NCBI GenBank assembly: GCA_003453515.1
Contig: DMLD01000148.1
Span: forward strand, 1 to 6,830
Origin: Lachnospiraceae bacterium
GTDB lineage: Bacteria > Bacillota > Clostridia > Lachnospirales > Lachnospiraceae
Length of the DNA: 6,830 nucleotides
Direction: 5' to 3'
The position numbers and the translations under genes are program-made. Below, piece after piece: positions 1 through 6,393 of this stretch. The notes under the pieces are model-generated. The model saw only the letters and a program-made list of their open reading frames with translations. It was not told the origin of the DNA and made no database searches. The first letter of the stretch is position 1, and each line of letters begins with the position of its first letter.

Positions 1-1389
1 GAGAGAGTGCTGAAGATGATGGACAAGCTCCGTATGGGAGATCCGAAGCGCTCTCAGGGAGTTTACAATTCTCCTGCCCATCATGAGGTCGTCGAGAGAG
101 TAGCCGAAGAAGGCATAGTTCTTTTGAAAAATGACACCTCACACCTTCCGATATCTCCGAGAAGACAGGACGGGACATATAAGAAGATACTCGTTGTCGG
201 TGACAATGCTGTTCGTGACAACGGTGTCGGTGGAGGTTCCTCGGAGATACACTCCTTCTACAACATCACTCCGATGCTCGGACTTGCGATGGCAAGGGGT
301 GGTGATGTGAAGTACAAGTATCTCCCGGGATACTATATTGACAATGCCAAGGATCTTGTTATCAACGATGATTGGGAGTCGGCCAACTTTGAAAACAAGT
401 CGGTGTGGGACAACACATCATATACGCAGGCTGTGGAAAATCTGGTTATGTACGAGCCTGTGGATGACAGGACTCCGGAGGAGATAGAGAAGGATCTGAA
501 CGAGCGTATCATTCCGACCCGGAAGAAGTACCGCGACGATGTGCTTAAGGTCATAAACGACTATGATGAGGTCATATTTGTGGGAGGGCTCAATCACGCC
601 TATGATGTAGAGGGCTATGACAAGAAGTCGATAACGCTTCCCTATGCGCAGGATGAGCTCATAGAGGCTATGGCTGATGCGGCAGGCGAGAAGCTCACGG
701 TGGTACTCGTATGCGGCTCTGCCGTGGAGATGCCATGGATAGACAAGGTTCACTCGTTGCTGCAGTTAAGCTACGCAGGACAAAACGGCGGACTCGCTCT
801 GGCAAGGGTCATCTACGGTGATGTCAACCCGTCGGGACATCTTCCCGAGACATATCCCATAAAGCTTTCCGACACACCGACCGAGAAGTACGGTTCATAC
901 CCCGGCGAGATCGGAGATGAGGGGCACAGGGTGTGTGAGTACACCGAGAAGCTGATGGTCGGCTATCGTTACTATGAGACTGAGGGTGTGGATGTGTTAT
1001 TCCCGTTTGGCTACGGACTCTCCTATACAACATTTGAGATAGACGGAGTCGACGCCTGCCTGCGCCAAACCTCTGATGACGGATTTGAGATCGAGGTGTC
1101 GGGGATCATCAAAAATACAGGCAACAGAACAGGCAAGGAGGTTATCCAGTTATATGTGGGATCGCCTGAGTCCGACCAGCCGGTAAAAGCTCTTAAGGGC
1201 TTCACCAAGGTTGAGGTTCGCCAGGGAGAGACGGTGCCGTTTTCGATATGCATAACAAAGGAGGATCTCGCGACCTTTGATATCGATAAAAACGAGTTTT
1301 CAACAAAGTCGGGAGAGTATAAGCTTTATCTTGGAACGAACGTAAGAGATATAGTCTACGAGGCAAAAATTTCTTGCAAAATAGCCTGA
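1..1389 (+). CDS. Glycoside hydrolase family 3 (beta-glucosidase type), C-terminal part, 5' truncated by window edge
   Basis: This is the C-terminal part of a GH3 enzyme, which usually releases terminal beta-linked sugars such as glucose or xylose from oligosaccharides. The frame is open from base 1 (GAG AGA GTG...), so the GTG at 7 is not a credible start. The N-terminal TIM barrel with the catalytic aspartate lies outside the window. What is present is the alpha/beta sandwich domain, beginning at VAEEGIVLLKND and including the glycine-rich VGGGSSEIH stretch. The segment GLNHAYDVEGYDKKS contains a Glu (codon 610-612) that is the likely acid/base candidate by analogy with other GH3 proteins. 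LPETYP and FPFGYGLSYTTFE lead into a C-terminal fibronectin III-like domain (about codons 350-455) with the typical KNTGNRTGKEVIQLYV pattern. The stop is at 1387-1389. The family is secure. Substrate and cellular location cannot be judged without the N-terminus. Confidence 0.95.
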   Translation, partial: ERVLKMMDKLRMGDPKRSQGVYNSPAHHEVVERVAEEGIVLLKNDTSHLPISPRRQDGTYKKILVVGDNAVRDNGVGGGSSEIHSFYNITPMLGLAMARGGDVKYKYLPGYYIDNAKDLVINDDWESANFENKSVWDNTSYTQAVENLVMYEPVDDRTPEEIEKDLNERIIPTRKKYRDDVLKVINDYDEVIFVGGLNHAYDVEGYDKKSITLPYAQDELIEAMADAAGEKLTVVLVCGSAVEMPWIDKVHSLLQLSYAGQNGGLALARVIYGDVNPSGHLPETYPIKLSDTPTEKYGSYPGEIGDEGHRVCEYTEKLMVGYRYYETEGVDVLFPFGYGLSYTTFEIDGVDACLRQTSDDGFEIEVSGIIKNTGNRTGKEVIQLYVGSPESDQPVKALKGFTKVEVRQGETVPFSICITKEDLATFDIDKNEFSTKSGEYKLYLGTNVRDIVYEAKISCKIA

Positions 1390-1414
1390 AATACTTGCCA
1401 AAAAGGCTGAAATA
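1373..1414 (+). repeat. Imperfect 21-bp tandem direct repeat spanning the GH3 stop codon
   Basis: Two adjacent 21-base units, 1373-1393 and 1394-1414, match at 18 of 21 positions. Both begin CTTGC and end CTGAAATA. The differences are at unit positions 6, 10 and 13. The first unit holds the last GH3 codons and its TGA stop. The second holds the -35 hexamer of the next gene's promoter. This looks like a local tandem duplication. It is seen directly, but chance similarity in AT-rich sequence is possible. Confidence 0.6.
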
Positions 1415-1423
1415 GATTATAAT
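1395..1423 (+). promoter_or_regulatory. Sigma-A type promoter for the HExxH gene
   Basis: TTGCCA (1395-1400) and a perfect TATAAT (1418-1423) are separated by exactly 17 bases. The predicted start is near 1430, about 60 bases before the ATG at 1491. This is the best promoter match in the window, and it lies between the GH3 stop and the next gene on the same strand. Confidence 0.75.
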
Positions 1424-1424
1424 A

Positions 1425-1452
1425 AAGGAAATATCGTTATCGGTATTTCCTT
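1425..1452 (+). terminator. Palindromic hairpin over the transcription start; GH3 terminator and/or operator dyad
   Basis: AAGGAAATA (1425-1433) is exactly complementary to TATTTCCTT (1444-1452). The inner bases TCG/CGG extend this to a 12-bp stem (one G-T pair) closed by a TTAT loop. The tail, ATTATTTC, is T-rich but not a clean T run, so termination would be moderate. The predicted start near 1430 falls inside the left arm. Readthrough RNA from GH3 could therefore form the hairpin, while RNA started at the local promoter could not. As DNA, the dyad could also be a repressor site. Confidence 0.55.
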
Positions 1453-1490
1453 ATTATTTCAAGACTGCTATCTGAAGGGAGGTGTCGCTT

Positions 1491-2141
1491 ATGGGAATAG
1501 GTCCTGTGTCGGGTATCGGCGGTCTTTTTCCTATGTATTCGGCGATGCCTGTCACACCGGTAAGAGGAGTAGACGCCGCGAGTCCGAGATCGGACGGTGT
1601 TGCGGCTGCCGTAGTCGGTGTCGGAAGCCTCACAGGTGCAGCGAAACCGGGCTCTGTAGATAATACGGGTCACAGGATCGGATCAAACGGTGAGCCCGAG
1701 CCTACCAAGCAGGATAAGAGAGTCGGGAAAGCAGAGTGTGAGACCTGTAAGAATCGAAAGTATGTAGACGGCTCCAACGAGGGAGATGTTTCGTTTAAGG
1801 CACCCAGTCATATTGATCCGAGTGCGGCTCCCGCAAGAGTAATGGGTCACGAGATGGAGCACGTTGCCAATGCAAGGCAGGAGGATGCCAAGGAAAACAA
1901 GGAGCTTGTATCGGTTTCTGTCACACTTCATACATCTATCTGTCCCGAGTGCGGCAGAGTATATGTATCCGGCGGAGAGACCAACACGACCATGAGGACC
2001 TCTCATGGGGGTGATGATAAAAACAGTGCCGCCAAGCAGATGCTCAACGGCTACAAGGGCATACAAAACCCCTATGAGCGCGAGATGAACAAGCAGCTTG
2101 CGATGCATGGAGCGGGACTTAATTTCAGTGTAGGGGCTTGA
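1491..2141 (+). CDS. Putative zinc metallopeptidase-like protein (HExxH plus two CxxC), function unknown
   Basis: This is a 216-residue protein. The ATG at 1491 is preferred because AGGGAGG (1476-1482) sits 8 bases upstream, whereas the in-frame GTG at 1482 overlaps that ribosome site. The first 60 or so residues are Gly/Ala/Pro/Val-rich with no clear signal peptide. The core then contains CETC (C83, C86), the metallopeptidase-like HEMEH (H120, E121, H124) and CPECGRVYVSGG (C151, C154). Two CxxC pairs around an HExxH suggest a zinc-knuckle fold next to a possible zinc catalytic site. From memory, similar uncharacterised proteins with this CxxC-HExEH-CPECGR order occur widely in Lachnospiraceae. 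A relation to SprA-like putative metalloproteases is possible but not established here. No third zinc ligand for the HExxH site is obvious, so peptidase activity is inference. The gene has its own promoter and appears to be monocistronic. Confidence 0.85.
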   Translation: MGIGPVSGIGGLFPMYSAMPVTPVRGVDAASPRSDGVAAAVVGVGSLTGAAKPGSVDNTGHRIGSNGEPEPTKQDKRVGKAECETCKNRKYVDGSNEGDVSFKAPSHIDPSAAPARVMGHEMEHVANARQEDAKENKELVSVSVTLHTSICPECGRVYVSGGETNTTMRTSHGGDDKNSAAKQMLNGYKGIQNPYEREMNKQLAMHGAGLNFSVGA

Positions 2142-2157
2142 TGAGGGATCGGGCTTG

Positions 2158-2188
2158 TTGACCTCCGGCAGTATCCTGCAATTATATT
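2158..2188 (+). promoter_or_regulatory. Weak promoter candidate upstream of tex
   Basis: TTGACC (2158-2163) is followed after 19 bases by TATATT (2183-2188), or after 18 bases by TTATAT (2182-2187). The spacer is longer than the 17-base optimum. It lies in the only sizeable gap before tex and would place the start near 2195, just before the hairpin at 2199-2231. Support is positional and by hexamer match only. Confidence 0.4.
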
Positions 2189-2198
2189 TGACAGTGGC

Positions 2199-2231
2199 GA
2201 AGGCTGTTCATGTTATCCGTGAACAGCCTTC
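2199..2231 (+). terminator. Perfect 12-bp hairpin between the HExxH gene and tex
   Basis: GAAGGCTGTTCA (2199-2210) and TGAACAGCCTTC (2220-2231) are exact reverse complements around a 9-base loop. There is no T run on either side (ATTATGG follows on +, GCCACTGTC on -), so it is not a classical intrinsic terminator. It may end transcription of the upstream gene weakly, protect an RNA 3' end, or act as a 5' leader hairpin for tex if the promoter at 2158-2188 is used. It ends 11 bases before the tex ribosome site. Confidence 0.5.
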
Positions 2232-2255
2232 ATTATGGAGATAAGGAGAGAAAAA

Positions 2256-4538
2256 ATGAATATCGAAAAGAAGATCGCCGAAGAGCTTGGTATCAAAACA
2301 TGGCAGGTTGAGGCGGTGGTCTCACTTATAGATGAGGGCAACACTATTCCTTTTATTGCGAGATATCGTAAGGAAAAACACGGATCATTGGATGATGAGA
2401 AGTTAAGAGAGTTGGATGAGAGACTCCGCTACTTAAGGAGTCTCGAGGAGAGGAAGGAGACTATACTTGCATCCATTGAGGAGCAGGGAAAGCTTACCGA
2501 TGAGCTGAAGGAAAAGATAAATGCTGCCGAGACCATGGTGCTCTTGGAGGATCTGTACAGACCGTATAAGCAGAAGCGCCGTACAAGGGCGACCATAGCC
2601 AAGGAGAAGGGACTTGAGCCTTTGGCTGATGCCATTTTTGAAGATCTGAGCTGTGATCCCGAGACGCTGGCGGCAGAGTATATCGATGAGGAAAAGGAAG
2701 TAAGCGATGTCGTGCAGGCTCTTGCAGGCGCTATGGATATACTTGCGGAGAGGTTCTCGGACGAGGCGGACTTCAGGACGCATATCCGCCGTATGACGTG
2801 GGAGGACGGAGTGATCTCGGTCACCAAAAAGGGCGGTAAGGATGATGAGACCGCGGATGATGCCGCCGGGGAGGATATCCAAGCATCAAAGACTACAGCA
2901 AAAGCCTCCGAGACGACCAACAAAAAGCTTGCCGAGAGGAAGAGCGTATACGAGACCTATTATGAGTTTACATCTCCGTTAAAGAAGCTTCAGGGGTATC
3001 AGACTCTGGCTATAAACCGCGGAGAGAGGGAGAAGTTTTTAACAGTCAGGATAGAAGCACCGACAGATGATATACTCTCGTATCTGGCAGCAAAGCTTAT
3101 CACGGACTTTACACCGCAGATCGCAGCCGCATCGCAGGGAAAGCAGCTATCCGAGCTTACCCATGATGCCAGGGGGCTCATTTTTATAACGATAGAGGAT
3201 GCGTACAAGAGGCTTATCGCGCCGGCGATCGAGAGAGAGCTTCGTACCGAGCTGACGGAGGGAGCCGAGGACGGGGCGATACATGTCTTCGGGAAAAATC
3301 TAACGCAGCTGCTCATGCAGCCTCCGATCAAGGATCAGGTCGTGCTGGGTTGGGATCCCGCGTTTCGCACAGGCTGTAAGCTTGCGGTAGTGGATGCGAC
3401 GGGGAAGGTGTTGCATACCGTGGTCGTGTACCCGACCGCGCCGCAAAACAAGATAGAAGAGACCAAGAAAACAGTCAAGGCGCTTATAGACAAGTACGAC
3501 ATAACGCTGATCTCGGTCGGGAACGGCACGGCATCGAGAGAGTCCGAGCTTGTCATAGCGGATATGCTAAAGGAGATAAATAAGCCCGTTCACTATGTGA
3601 TCGTAAACGAGGCGGGGGCGAGTGTGTACTCCGCGAGCAAGAGGGCGACCGAGGAGTTCCCCGAGTTTGACGTGGGTCAGAGAAGCGCCGTGTCCATAGC
3701 AAGGCGTATCCAGGATCCGCTTGCAGAGCTTGTCAAGATCGAGCCAAAGAGCATAGGAGTCGGGCAGTATCAGCACGATATGAACCAGAAGAAGCTTGAT
3801 GAGGCTTTGGGCGCGGTAGTTGAGGACTGTGTAAACCATGTGGGAGTTGATCTGAATACTGCTTCCGCATCGTTGCTCGAATATGTATCGGGCGTGTCAA
3901 AGCCCATAGCGAAGAATATAGTTGCTTATCGTGAGGCCAACGGAAAGTTCCATTCAAGAAAGGAGCTTCTGAAGGTGGCGAAGCTTGGACCAAAGGCATA
4001 TGAGCAGTGCGCGGGATTTTTGCGGATAACTGACGGAACAGAGCCTTTGGACGGGACAGCGGTGCATCCCGAGTCCTACGAGCCCGCCAAGGAGCTGCTC
4101 AAGGATCTGGGCTATGACGGAGACGATGTAAGGGACGGGCTTACGGGGCTGACCCTGATGGTCAAGGACAGGACGAAGCTCGCCGCAAAGCTTGGCATAG
4201 GCGAGGAGACGCTGAACGATATCATAAGCGAGCTTGAAAAGCCGGGGCGTGATCCCAGAGATGAGATGCCAAAGCCGATACTCAGGGGAGATGTCCTCGA
4301 GATGACGGATCTGAGTGAGGGGATGGTTCTGAAGGGGACGGTGAGAAATGTCATCGACTTCGGGGCGTTTGTAGATATAGGTGTCCATCAGGACGGACTG
4401 GTGCACATCTCGCAGCTTACCGATAAAAAGTTTGTCAAGCATCCTCTCGATGTGGTAAGTGTGGGGGATGTGGTCGATGTGAAGGTCTTGTCCGTGGATG
4501 TAAAGAAAAAGAGGATATCGCTTTCGATGATCATTTAA
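2256..4538 (+). CDS. tex: Tex / YhgF family RNA-binding transcription accessory protein
   Basis: Tex is a conserved cytoplasmic nucleic-acid-binding protein linked to transcription and RNA handling. The 760 residues show the family order. An N-terminal helical region includes IPFIARYRKEKHGSLDDEKL and LLEDLYRPYKQKRRTRATIAKEKGLEPLA. A YqgF/RNase H-like domain starts near residue 363 (VVLGWDPAFRTGCKLAVVD). A helix-hairpin-helix section covers roughly 533-595 (LNTASASLLEYVSGV, GPKAYEQCAGFLRI). A C-terminal S1 domain runs from about 686 to the end (VIDFGAFVDIGVHQDGLVHISQL). The ATG at 2256 is chosen over the in-frame ATG at 2235 because AAGGAG (2243-2248) sits 7 bases upstream of it and because typical family members begin close to this point. 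A hydrophilic Lys/Asp/Ala/Thr-rich stretch at residues 193-228 looks like an insertion relative to the usual sequence. The protein ends right after S1 with no tail. The next gene follows 10 bases later. Confidence 0.96.
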   Translation: MNIEKKIAEELGIKTWQVEAVVSLIDEGNTIPFIARYRKEKHGSLDDEKLRELDERLRYLRSLEERKETILASIEEQGKLTDELKEKINAAETMVLLEDLYRPYKQKRRTRATIAKEKGLEPLADAIFEDLSCDPETLAAEYIDEEKEVSDVVQALAGAMDILAERFSDEADFRTHIRRMTWEDGVISVTKKGGKDDETADDAAGEDIQASKTTAKASETTNKKLAERKSVYETYYEFTSPLKKLQGYQTLAINRGEREKFLTVRIEAPTDDILSYLAAKLITDFTPQIAAASQGKQLSELTHDARGLIFITIEDAYKRLIAPAIERELRTELTEGAEDGAIHVFGKNLTQLLMQPPIKDQVVLGWDPAFRTGCKLAVVDATGKVLHTVVVYPTAPQNKIEETKKTVKALIDKYDITLISVGNGTASRESELVIADMLKEINKPVHYVIVNEAGASVYSASKRATEEFPEFDVGQRSAVSIARRIQDPLAELVKIEPKSIGVGQYQHDMNQKKLDEALGAVVEDCVNHVGVDLNTASASLLEYVSGVSKPIAKNIVAYREANGKFHSRKELLKVAKLGPKAYEQCAGFLRITDGTEPLDGTAVHPESYEPAKELLKDLGYDGDDVRDGLTGLTLMVKDRTKLAAKLGIGEETLNDIISELEKPGRDPRDEMPKPILRGDVLEMTDLSEGMVLKGTVRNVIDFGAFVDIGVHQDGLVHISQLTDKKFVKHPLDVVSVGDVVDVKVLSVDVKKKRISLSMII

Positions 4539-4548
4539 GGGGGAATCT

Positions 4549-5028
4549 ATGACCATAAGCTTTGAGATCCGAATGGATGCTTCGTCGCTATCCGGCTTTG
4601 TTCTGTATCACAATTACATGCGGCCGGGCGGCATCATAGGCGTATTTTTGAGCATAGCTGCCATAGTGGCTCTCATCATCAGATGGGGACATTGGACAGG
4701 AGTCCAGAGATGTCTTTTGATAGTGCTGGCGCTGCTGTTTTTGGTGTTCCAGCCGCTCATGCTTTTGCAAAAGGCAAATACGCAGCTGCATTCCGGTGCG
4801 TTTAAGTATCCGATGGAGTATGAGTTCGGAGAGGATCATTTTTCCATAGGACAGGACGGCAAGACCGAGGAGTTTGACTATGCCGACATACGCAAGGTCG
4901 TCCTTCGGAAAAATGTCATCTACATCTATATGACTACGGTGTCGGCATTTATCATTCCGAGAGCACAGTGTAAGGATGTGTTTGATGAGGTTAAATCAAG
5001 ACTGAAAAAAAAAGATCGTAAAGGTTGA
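4549..5028 (+). CDS. YcxB-like family membrane protein
   Basis: This is a 159-residue protein with two adjacent membrane segments, about residues 28-46 (IIGVFLSIAAIVALII) and 54-73 (CLLIVLALLFLVFQPLMLL). A soluble C-terminal domain follows, with the YcxB-like pattern FKYPMEYEFGEDHFSI, a D-Y-A-D-I-R-K-V segment and YIYMTTVSAFIIPRA. The family is a membrane-anchored beta-rich domain of unknown role in Firmicutes. The ATG at 4549 is preceded by AAGGGGG (4537-4543), which overlaps the tex TAA, so the two genes are probably co-transcribed and possibly translationally coupled. The C-terminus LKKKDRKG is strongly basic and is coded partly by a run of nine A bases (5005-5013), a possible slippage site. 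Family assignment is good. Function is unknown. Confidence 0.85.
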   Translation: MTISFEIRMDASSLSGFVLYHNYMRPGGIIGVFLSIAAIVALIIRWGHWTGVQRCLLIVLALLFLVFQPLMLLQKANTQLHSGAFKYPMEYEFGEDHFSIGQDGKTEEFDYADIRKVVLRKNVIYIYMTTVSAFIIPRAQCKDVFDEVKSRLKKKDRKG

Positions 5029-5055
5029 CCGACAGGATCAGGGAAACGCTATATT
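5025..5055 (+). promoter_or_regulatory. Weak promoter candidate upstream of tsaE
   Basis: TTGACC (5025-5030, overlapping the YcxB-like stop codon) and TATATT (5050-5055) are 19 bases apart. Hexamers and spacing are identical to the candidate before tex. The long spacer argues against strong activity. It could add internal expression for tsaE-tsaB within the cluster. Confidence 0.3.
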
Positions 5056-5098
5056 TATCAGTATCCTTGACCGATCATAGAAAGCATTGGTGTTTGCC

Positions 5099-5524
5099 AT
5101 GGAAGTAATAGAGAGCTTTGGTGAGGATGATACCTACAGGCTTGGAGAGAGGATAGGCCGTGAGGCGAAGGCAGGGGATGTGTACCTGCTGGATGGTGAT
5201 CTGGGCGTCGGAAAGACCGTCTTTGCCAAGGGTGTTGCGGCGGGACTGGATATCGATGAGCCGGTGACCAGCCCGACCTTTACTATAGTGCATGAGTACG
5301 AGGGCAGGCTTAAGCTGTACCACTTTGACGTGTACAGGATAGGAGATCCCGATGAGATGTGGGATATAGGGTTTGATGAATATCTGTACGGGGACGGGGT
5401 CTGCCTTATCGAATGGCCTGAGAATGTAGAGGAGCTCATCCCCGGTTCGGCGGTCAGGATAACCATAGAAAAGGATCTGAGCAAGGGGATGGATTACCGC
5501 AGACTGCAAATAAGAACTTCCTGA
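5099..5524 (+). CDS. tsaE: tRNA threonylcarbamoyladenosine biosynthesis ATPase TsaE
   Basis: TsaE is the P-loop ATPase partner of TsaB and TsaD in bacterial synthesis of t6A at position 37 of ANN-decoding tRNAs. It acts in the cytoplasm. With the ATG at 5099 the protein has 141 residues, close to family length. GDLGVGKT (33-40) is the Walker A motif. TSPTF (57-61) is the conserved switch-like segment. LYHFDVYRI (73-81) and LIEWPE (103-108) are further TsaE signatures. The start is not firmly decided. In-frame TTG (5087) and GTG (5090) precede the ATG, an in-frame TAG at 5078 bounds them, and no strong ribosome site is visible. The ATG is chosen because MEVIESFGEDDTYRLG matches the usual TsaE N-terminus. 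The gene lies 20 bases before tsaB, which supports a joint function and operon. Confidence 0.95.
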   Translation: MEVIESFGEDDTYRLGERIGREAKAGDVYLLDGDLGVGKTVFAKGVAAGLDIDEPVTSPTFTIVHEYEGRLKLYHFDVYRIGDPDEMWDIGFDEYLYGDGVCLIEWPENVEELIPGSAVRITIEKDLSKGMDYRRLQIRTS

Positions 5525-5544
5525 TCAGATATGTGAGGTGAAAA

Positions 5545-6240
5545 GTGAAGCTTTTGGCGATAGACAGCTCGGGGCTTGTTGCGAGCGTAGCTCTTCTGTA
5601 TGATGACATACTTGTGGGAGAGTATACCATACACAATAAAAAAACACATTCGCAGACGCTGCTGCCCATGATAGATGAGCTGATACGCATGGCGGATACC
5701 GATAAGCATGAACTTGATGCGATAGCGGTCGCAGCGGGGCCGGGCTCGTTTACCGGACTTCGTATAGGTGCGGCGACTGCCAAGGGACTGGCTCAGGCGC
5801 TGGGCATACCGATAGTTCCCGTATCAACACTTGAAGGGCTTTCCTACAATCTGCAGGGAAGCAAAGATTTCGTATGCCCCATCATGGATGCAAGACGCTC
5901 CCAAGTGTATGCCTGTCTGTACGATGTGAGCGACGAGGAGCCGAGGGCGCTTATACGCGAGGACGCATACCCGATAGATGAGCTTAAGGAAGCAGTTTTG
6001 AAAAATAAGGGCGACCGTGTTATTTTTCTGGGAGACGGAGTACCCGTTTATGAGGATTGGCTAAGGGATATCCCGGGCGTCGTATTTGCTTCGGACGCGG
6101 TGAGGTATCAGAGAGCATCGTCCGTGGCTGCGCTTGGAAGGCTTTATGCGGAGCAAGGGAAGGCAGTGCCTGCCAAGGACTTTGCGCCTGTATATCTCAG
6201 AAAAAGCCAGGCTGAGAGGGAACGCGAGGAAAAACGATGA
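5545..6240 (+). CDS. tsaB: tRNA threonylcarbamoyladenosine biosynthesis protein TsaB
   Basis: TsaB is an inactive paralogue of TsaD with an ASKHA-type fold. It acts as a scaffold that dimerises with TsaD and works with TsaE in t6A formation. The 231 residues start at GTG 5545, preceded by GAGGTG (5535-5540). Signatures are the N-terminal LLAIDSSGLVASVAL, HSQTLLPMIDEL, and AAGPGSFTGLRIG at 63-75, the most diagnostic TsaB motif. These are followed by GLAQALGIPIVPVSTLEGL and PIMDARRSQVYACLY. The C-terminus ends in a charged EREREEKR tail after VYLRKSQA. In many Clostridia tsaB is followed by rimI and tsaD. Here the stop is followed within a few bases by a terminator, so the unit ends at tsaB and tsaD must be elsewhere. 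Confidence 0.96.
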   Translation: MKLLAIDSSGLVASVALLYDDILVGEYTIHNKKTHSQTLLPMIDELIRMADTDKHELDAIAVAAGPGSFTGLRIGAATAKGLAQALGIPIVPVSTLEGLSYNLQGSKDFVCPIMDARRSQVYACLYDVSDEEPRALIREDAYPIDELKEAVLKNKGDRVIFLGDGVPVYEDWLRDIPGVVFASDAVRYQRASSVAALGRLYAEQGKAVPAKDFAPVYLRKSQAEREREEKR

Positions 6241-6246
6241 AGGAGT

Positions 6247-6277
6247 ATGGAGCCTGACCGGCTCCATCTTTTTGTTT
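6247..6277 (+). terminator. Rho-independent terminator of the tex-tsaB cluster
   Basis: ATGGAGCC (6247-6254) pairs exactly with GGCTCCAT (6260-6267) around a 5-base loop, giving an 8-bp stem. It is followed by CTTTTTGTTT (6268-6277). It lies 6 bases after the tsaB stop. This is the clearest intrinsic terminator in the window. Confidence 0.9.
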
Positions 6278-6281
6278 GCCA

Positions 6282-6289
6282 GATTATGT
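6282..6289 (+). repeat. Left copy of 8-bp target-site-type direct repeat
   Basis: GATTATGT directly abuts the left end of the 6290-6470 element. An identical copy abuts its right end at 6471-6478. The match reaches 9 bases (GATTATGTG) because the element begins with G and a G follows the right copy. This is the pattern left by transposition with an 8-bp staggered cut. Confidence 0.75.
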
Positions 6290-6301
6290 GTTACTATTCA
6301 T

Positions 6302-6387
6302 GGCTGTCACTCCCGTTCGGAGAGTCCGTGCCTTCGGCACTCTATCGCTGCTGCGCAGCACTCTCCTCATGTAGGGGAGTGACAGCC
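6302..6387 (+). repeat. Arm A: branched inverted repeat inside the element
   Basis: GGCTGTCACTCCC (6302-6314) pairs perfectly over 13 bp with GGGAGTGACAGCC (6375-6387). Inside it, GGAGAGT (6319-6325) pairs with ACTCTCC (6360-6366). Within that are two small hairpins, GTGCC/GGCAC (6328-6340, TTC loop) and GCTGC/GCAGC (6347-6359, TGC loop). Arm A is therefore itself a forked structure with few unpaired bases. Confidence 0.85.
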
Positions 6388-6393
6388 TTCAGC

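Noticed and set aside
1482..1490. GTG at 1482 as start of the HExxH gene
   Set aside because: It overlaps the AGGGAGG ribosome site, which is ideally spaced for the ATG at 1491.
1683..2108. 141-codon - strand frame opposite the HExxH gene
   Set aside because: It is antisense to conserved CxxC/HExxH coding sequence and has no ribosome site or recognisable domain.
2235..2255. ATG at 2235 as start of tex
   Set aside because: No ribosome site precedes it, the AAGGAG at 2243-2248 serves the ATG at 2256, and typical Tex proteins start near the later site.
3954..4556. 200-codon open frame on the - strand opposite the end of tex
   Set aside because: It lies entirely antisense to the confident HhH and S1 domains of tex, has no recognisable motifs or ribosome site, and mirrors the codon bias of the + strand gene.
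6237..6257. ATGA overlap at the tsaB stop giving a six-codon frame, possibly a remnant of rimI
   Set aside because: It is only M-K-E-Y-G-A before a TGA in the terminator hairpin. This is too short to support a gene or pseudogene.
6134..6382. 82-codon + strand frame crossing the end of tsaB into the element
   Set aside because: It overlaps tsaB out of frame, runs through the terminator and the inverted repeats, and has no ribosome site or protein-like pattern.
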